The notes under the pieces: generated by a model
The model's database searches: none
What the model was told of the DNA's origin: nothing
The model's input: the letters and a program-made list of their open reading frames with translations, nothing else
Made by a program: the position numbers and the translations under genes
Origin: Candidatus Melainabacteria bacterium
GTDB taxonomy: Bacteria; Cyanobacteriota; Vampirovibrionia; Obscuribacterales; Obscuribacteraceae
Length of the DNA stretch: 33,381 nucleotides
NCBI GenBank assembly: GCA_003151275.1
Contig: PLXC01000003.1
Span: 1-33,381, forward strand
Direction: 5' to 3'
Part shown: in pieces, positions 32,248-33,381 of the stretch
How positions within the stretch are numbered: the first letter of the stretch is position 1
Layout of the letters: each line of letters opens with the position of its first letter

Positions 32248-32940
32248 CTAGACTGGCTCAAGCTCATGGCGACAGAAGCGACAACGAATAGCTTCTCGCC
32301 TGATCCATTCTGCGCAGACAGGACATGGTCTGAAGTGCAACTCAGATAAACCTGCCTGACAAACCTTACAGACGGTCGCTTTAATCGAAACTTGTTCGCC
32401 GCAGCTCCTACAGTCTTGAACGTAGATTGTTGTAATCGGTTGATATGGTTTCCATGTTTCTTCGCTGCTTGACTGATCCATTGAGGCTTCAAGAACTGCT
32501 TGCAGCTTGACTAAATCAACTTGCATTATTTTTAAAAGTCGAGGAGCTCGGCATTCTTCTTGCGGCAAATCATAGTCATCGTCATCAGCGATCAGTCCCA
32601 GTAGTACGTGTTCGGTGCCTATCTCGGATTGCTTATAGCGAAGGGCTTCCGTTCGTGCGACGTCGAGCGCCTGTTGCGCACGCGGGGTAAAGATGATTTC
32701 GCTGAACGAGCCACTTTTTCGCACCCCTACGATTTCTCCGAATTGAATGCGTGCATGCTGAATAGATACCTGATTGGCTCTCAGCGCTTTTGCGCACGCA
32801 CCTTTCGTTCCTGCTGCAATTAAACCTAGCAACAAGTGCCCTGTCGAAATTGTATTAGGTACGAAGGTTTGACATTCAATCAACGTCTGCTCGTAGGCAT
32901 TTGCTGCTTGTTCATTGAGACCTGGGTGGTGCTTAGTCAT
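32248..32940 (-). CDS. Clp_N-domain protein with C-terminal zinc ribbons
   Basis: The 230-residue protein has a double Clp N-terminal repeat (about 5-75, TGHLLLGLIA; and 85-150, ARTEALRYKQSEIGTEHVLLG), as in ClpC/ClpA adaptor-binding domains. It has no AAA+ ATPase modules. The C-terminus has two C-x2-C...C-x2-C zinc-ribbon motifs (CRSCG...CKVC near 178-194; CPVC...CRFC near 207-224). It could bind degrons or adaptors as a stand-alone module, or modulate Clp proteolysis. I chose ATG 32940 because GGAG lies 7-8 bp upstream; a GTG directly before it is also in frame. Confidence 0.75.
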   Translation of the reverse strand: MTKHHPGLNEQAANAYEQTLIECQTFVPNTISTGHLLLGLIAAGTKGACAKALRANQVSIQHARIQFGEIVGVRKSGSFSEIIFTPRAQQALDVARTEALRYKQSEIGTEHVLLGLIADDDDYDLPQEECRAPRLLKIMQVDLVKLQAVLEASMDQSSSEETWKPYQPITTIYVQDCRSCGEQVSIKATVCKVCQAGLSELHFRPCPVCAEWIRREAIRCRFCRHELEPV

Positions 32941-32989
32941 CACTTAACTCCATATCAACCGCAGATCATTGTCACACCTATTTTCCTCA

Positions 32990-33381
32990 TTATGGGACGT
33001 AGAATTCATCCTCCTCCTCTTCCCGCACTTTAACCGAATCTGGCTCTAATTCATCATCTTCGCGTTGTTCTTCAGTAGTAGTTGCAAGGTCCGTCGCCAC
33101 GACTTGGCAGGGTTGCTCTGACCTATTCTCATCTGCCTGATCATCTGCAGACTCTTCTTCAACAACTTGTTCCGCCGGCGGAAGTTCTTCAGCCAGCTCA
33201 TCATCGTCAGCAAAGGGAGCTTGCTGCTTACGGTACTGAGCCAACTTTTGCTCATGGTCGAGCCTTGCTTTGCTAAATCGTTCGCTTACGGGGTGCACAG
33301 GTCTCTCAGGAGCGGGATAACCATCGGGTACAGGGAAAGTCTCATAGGTGAACCGCGTGCATTTGACTGGGTCGCCTGACG
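32990..33381 (-). CDS. Acidic protein, cut by the window edge (N-terminus missing)
   Basis: The frame stays open to the end of the window, beyond the GTG at 33298, reading D-P-V-K-C-T-R-F-T-Y-E-T-F-P at its visible start, so the gene is partial. The visible 130 residues have a basic segment (RFSKARLDHEQKLAQYRKQQ) followed by a long Glu/Asp-rich tail. Function unknown; the tail is probably disordered. It lies 49 bp upstream of the Clp_N gene on the same strand. Confidence 0.55.
   Translation of the reverse strand, partial: SGDPVKCTRFTYETFPVPDGYPAPERPVHPVSERFSKARLDHEQKLAQYRKQQAPFADDDELAEELPPAEQVVEEESADDQADENRSEQPCQVVATDLATTTEEQREDDELEPDSVKVREEEEDEFYVP

Overview
The window looks like accessory DNA, probably a plasmid or an integrated mobile element, from a Gram-negative-type bacterium with roughly balanced base composition. 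Most genes have clear Shine-Dalgarno sequences. I cannot place the species. The mix of a huge RHS/YD protein, a Clp_N plus zinc-ribbon protein, plasmid-type replication genes and a large phage-defence operon would fit an environmental lineage with large genomes, but that is only an impression. I see no rRNA, tRNA or CRISPR array.

Left part (1-6.5 kb): a short Gp88-family protein and an MbtG-like flavin N-hydroxylase lie on the minus strand, divergent from a small protein with two ribbon-helix-helix-like units. Next is a replication module: an archaeo-eukaryotic-primase-type replication protein (minus strand); a promoter for it and a roughly 290-nt leader; a candidate ~100-nt counter-transcript with its own promoter and intrinsic terminator lying antisense to that leader; then about 500 bp packed with copies of the palindrome CCTCCGGAGG; then a HTH / proline-rich / coiled-coil protein whose own gene also contains the palindrome. 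This resembles a plasmid origin or partition region with an antisense-RNA-type copy-control layout.

Centre (6.8-17.8 kb): three large, overlapping plus-strand genes form one operon. They encode (1) a NERD nuclease-like domain, a degenerate kinase, an intact Ser/Thr kinase and a P-loop ATPase with a Cys cluster; (2) a 601-residue protein of unknown fold; (3) a 1700-residue protein with a PD-(D/E)xK nuclease motif followed by a HerA/FtsK-like ATPase. The layout matches, from memory, MAD6-MAD7-MAD8 of the methylation-associated defence system (related to PglW and to DptF/G/H). No methyltransferase, specificity subunit or dnd gene is present in the window, so this may be a stand-alone version of the effector half. 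This is the main candidate for an undescribed system.

18-21.7 kb: a small ORF with 18-bp tandem repeats, a tiny hydrophobic ORF, a serine recombinase with inverted repeats upstream, a two-gene cytosolic plus membrane-protein module, and a short Fim/Xer-like tyrosine recombinase with a notable split inverted repeat just upstream. The two-gene module sits between the recombinases, so it may be recombinase-associated cargo.

21.8-31.4 kb: a run of minus-strand genes, each with a good ribosome-binding site: a four-helix membrane protein, a GH25 muramidase without signal peptide, a small unknown protein, an S1-domain protein, a 43-residue YD-repeat mini-protein, a 1883-residue transglutaminase-like/RHS protein, and a helical TPR-type protein. 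The muramidase plus small membrane protein upstream of a giant RHS protein invites the idea of a lysis-type release cassette.

Right end (31.4-33.4 kb): about 850 bp without a convincing gene, then a Clp_N plus zinc-ribbon protein and an acidic protein cut by the window edge.
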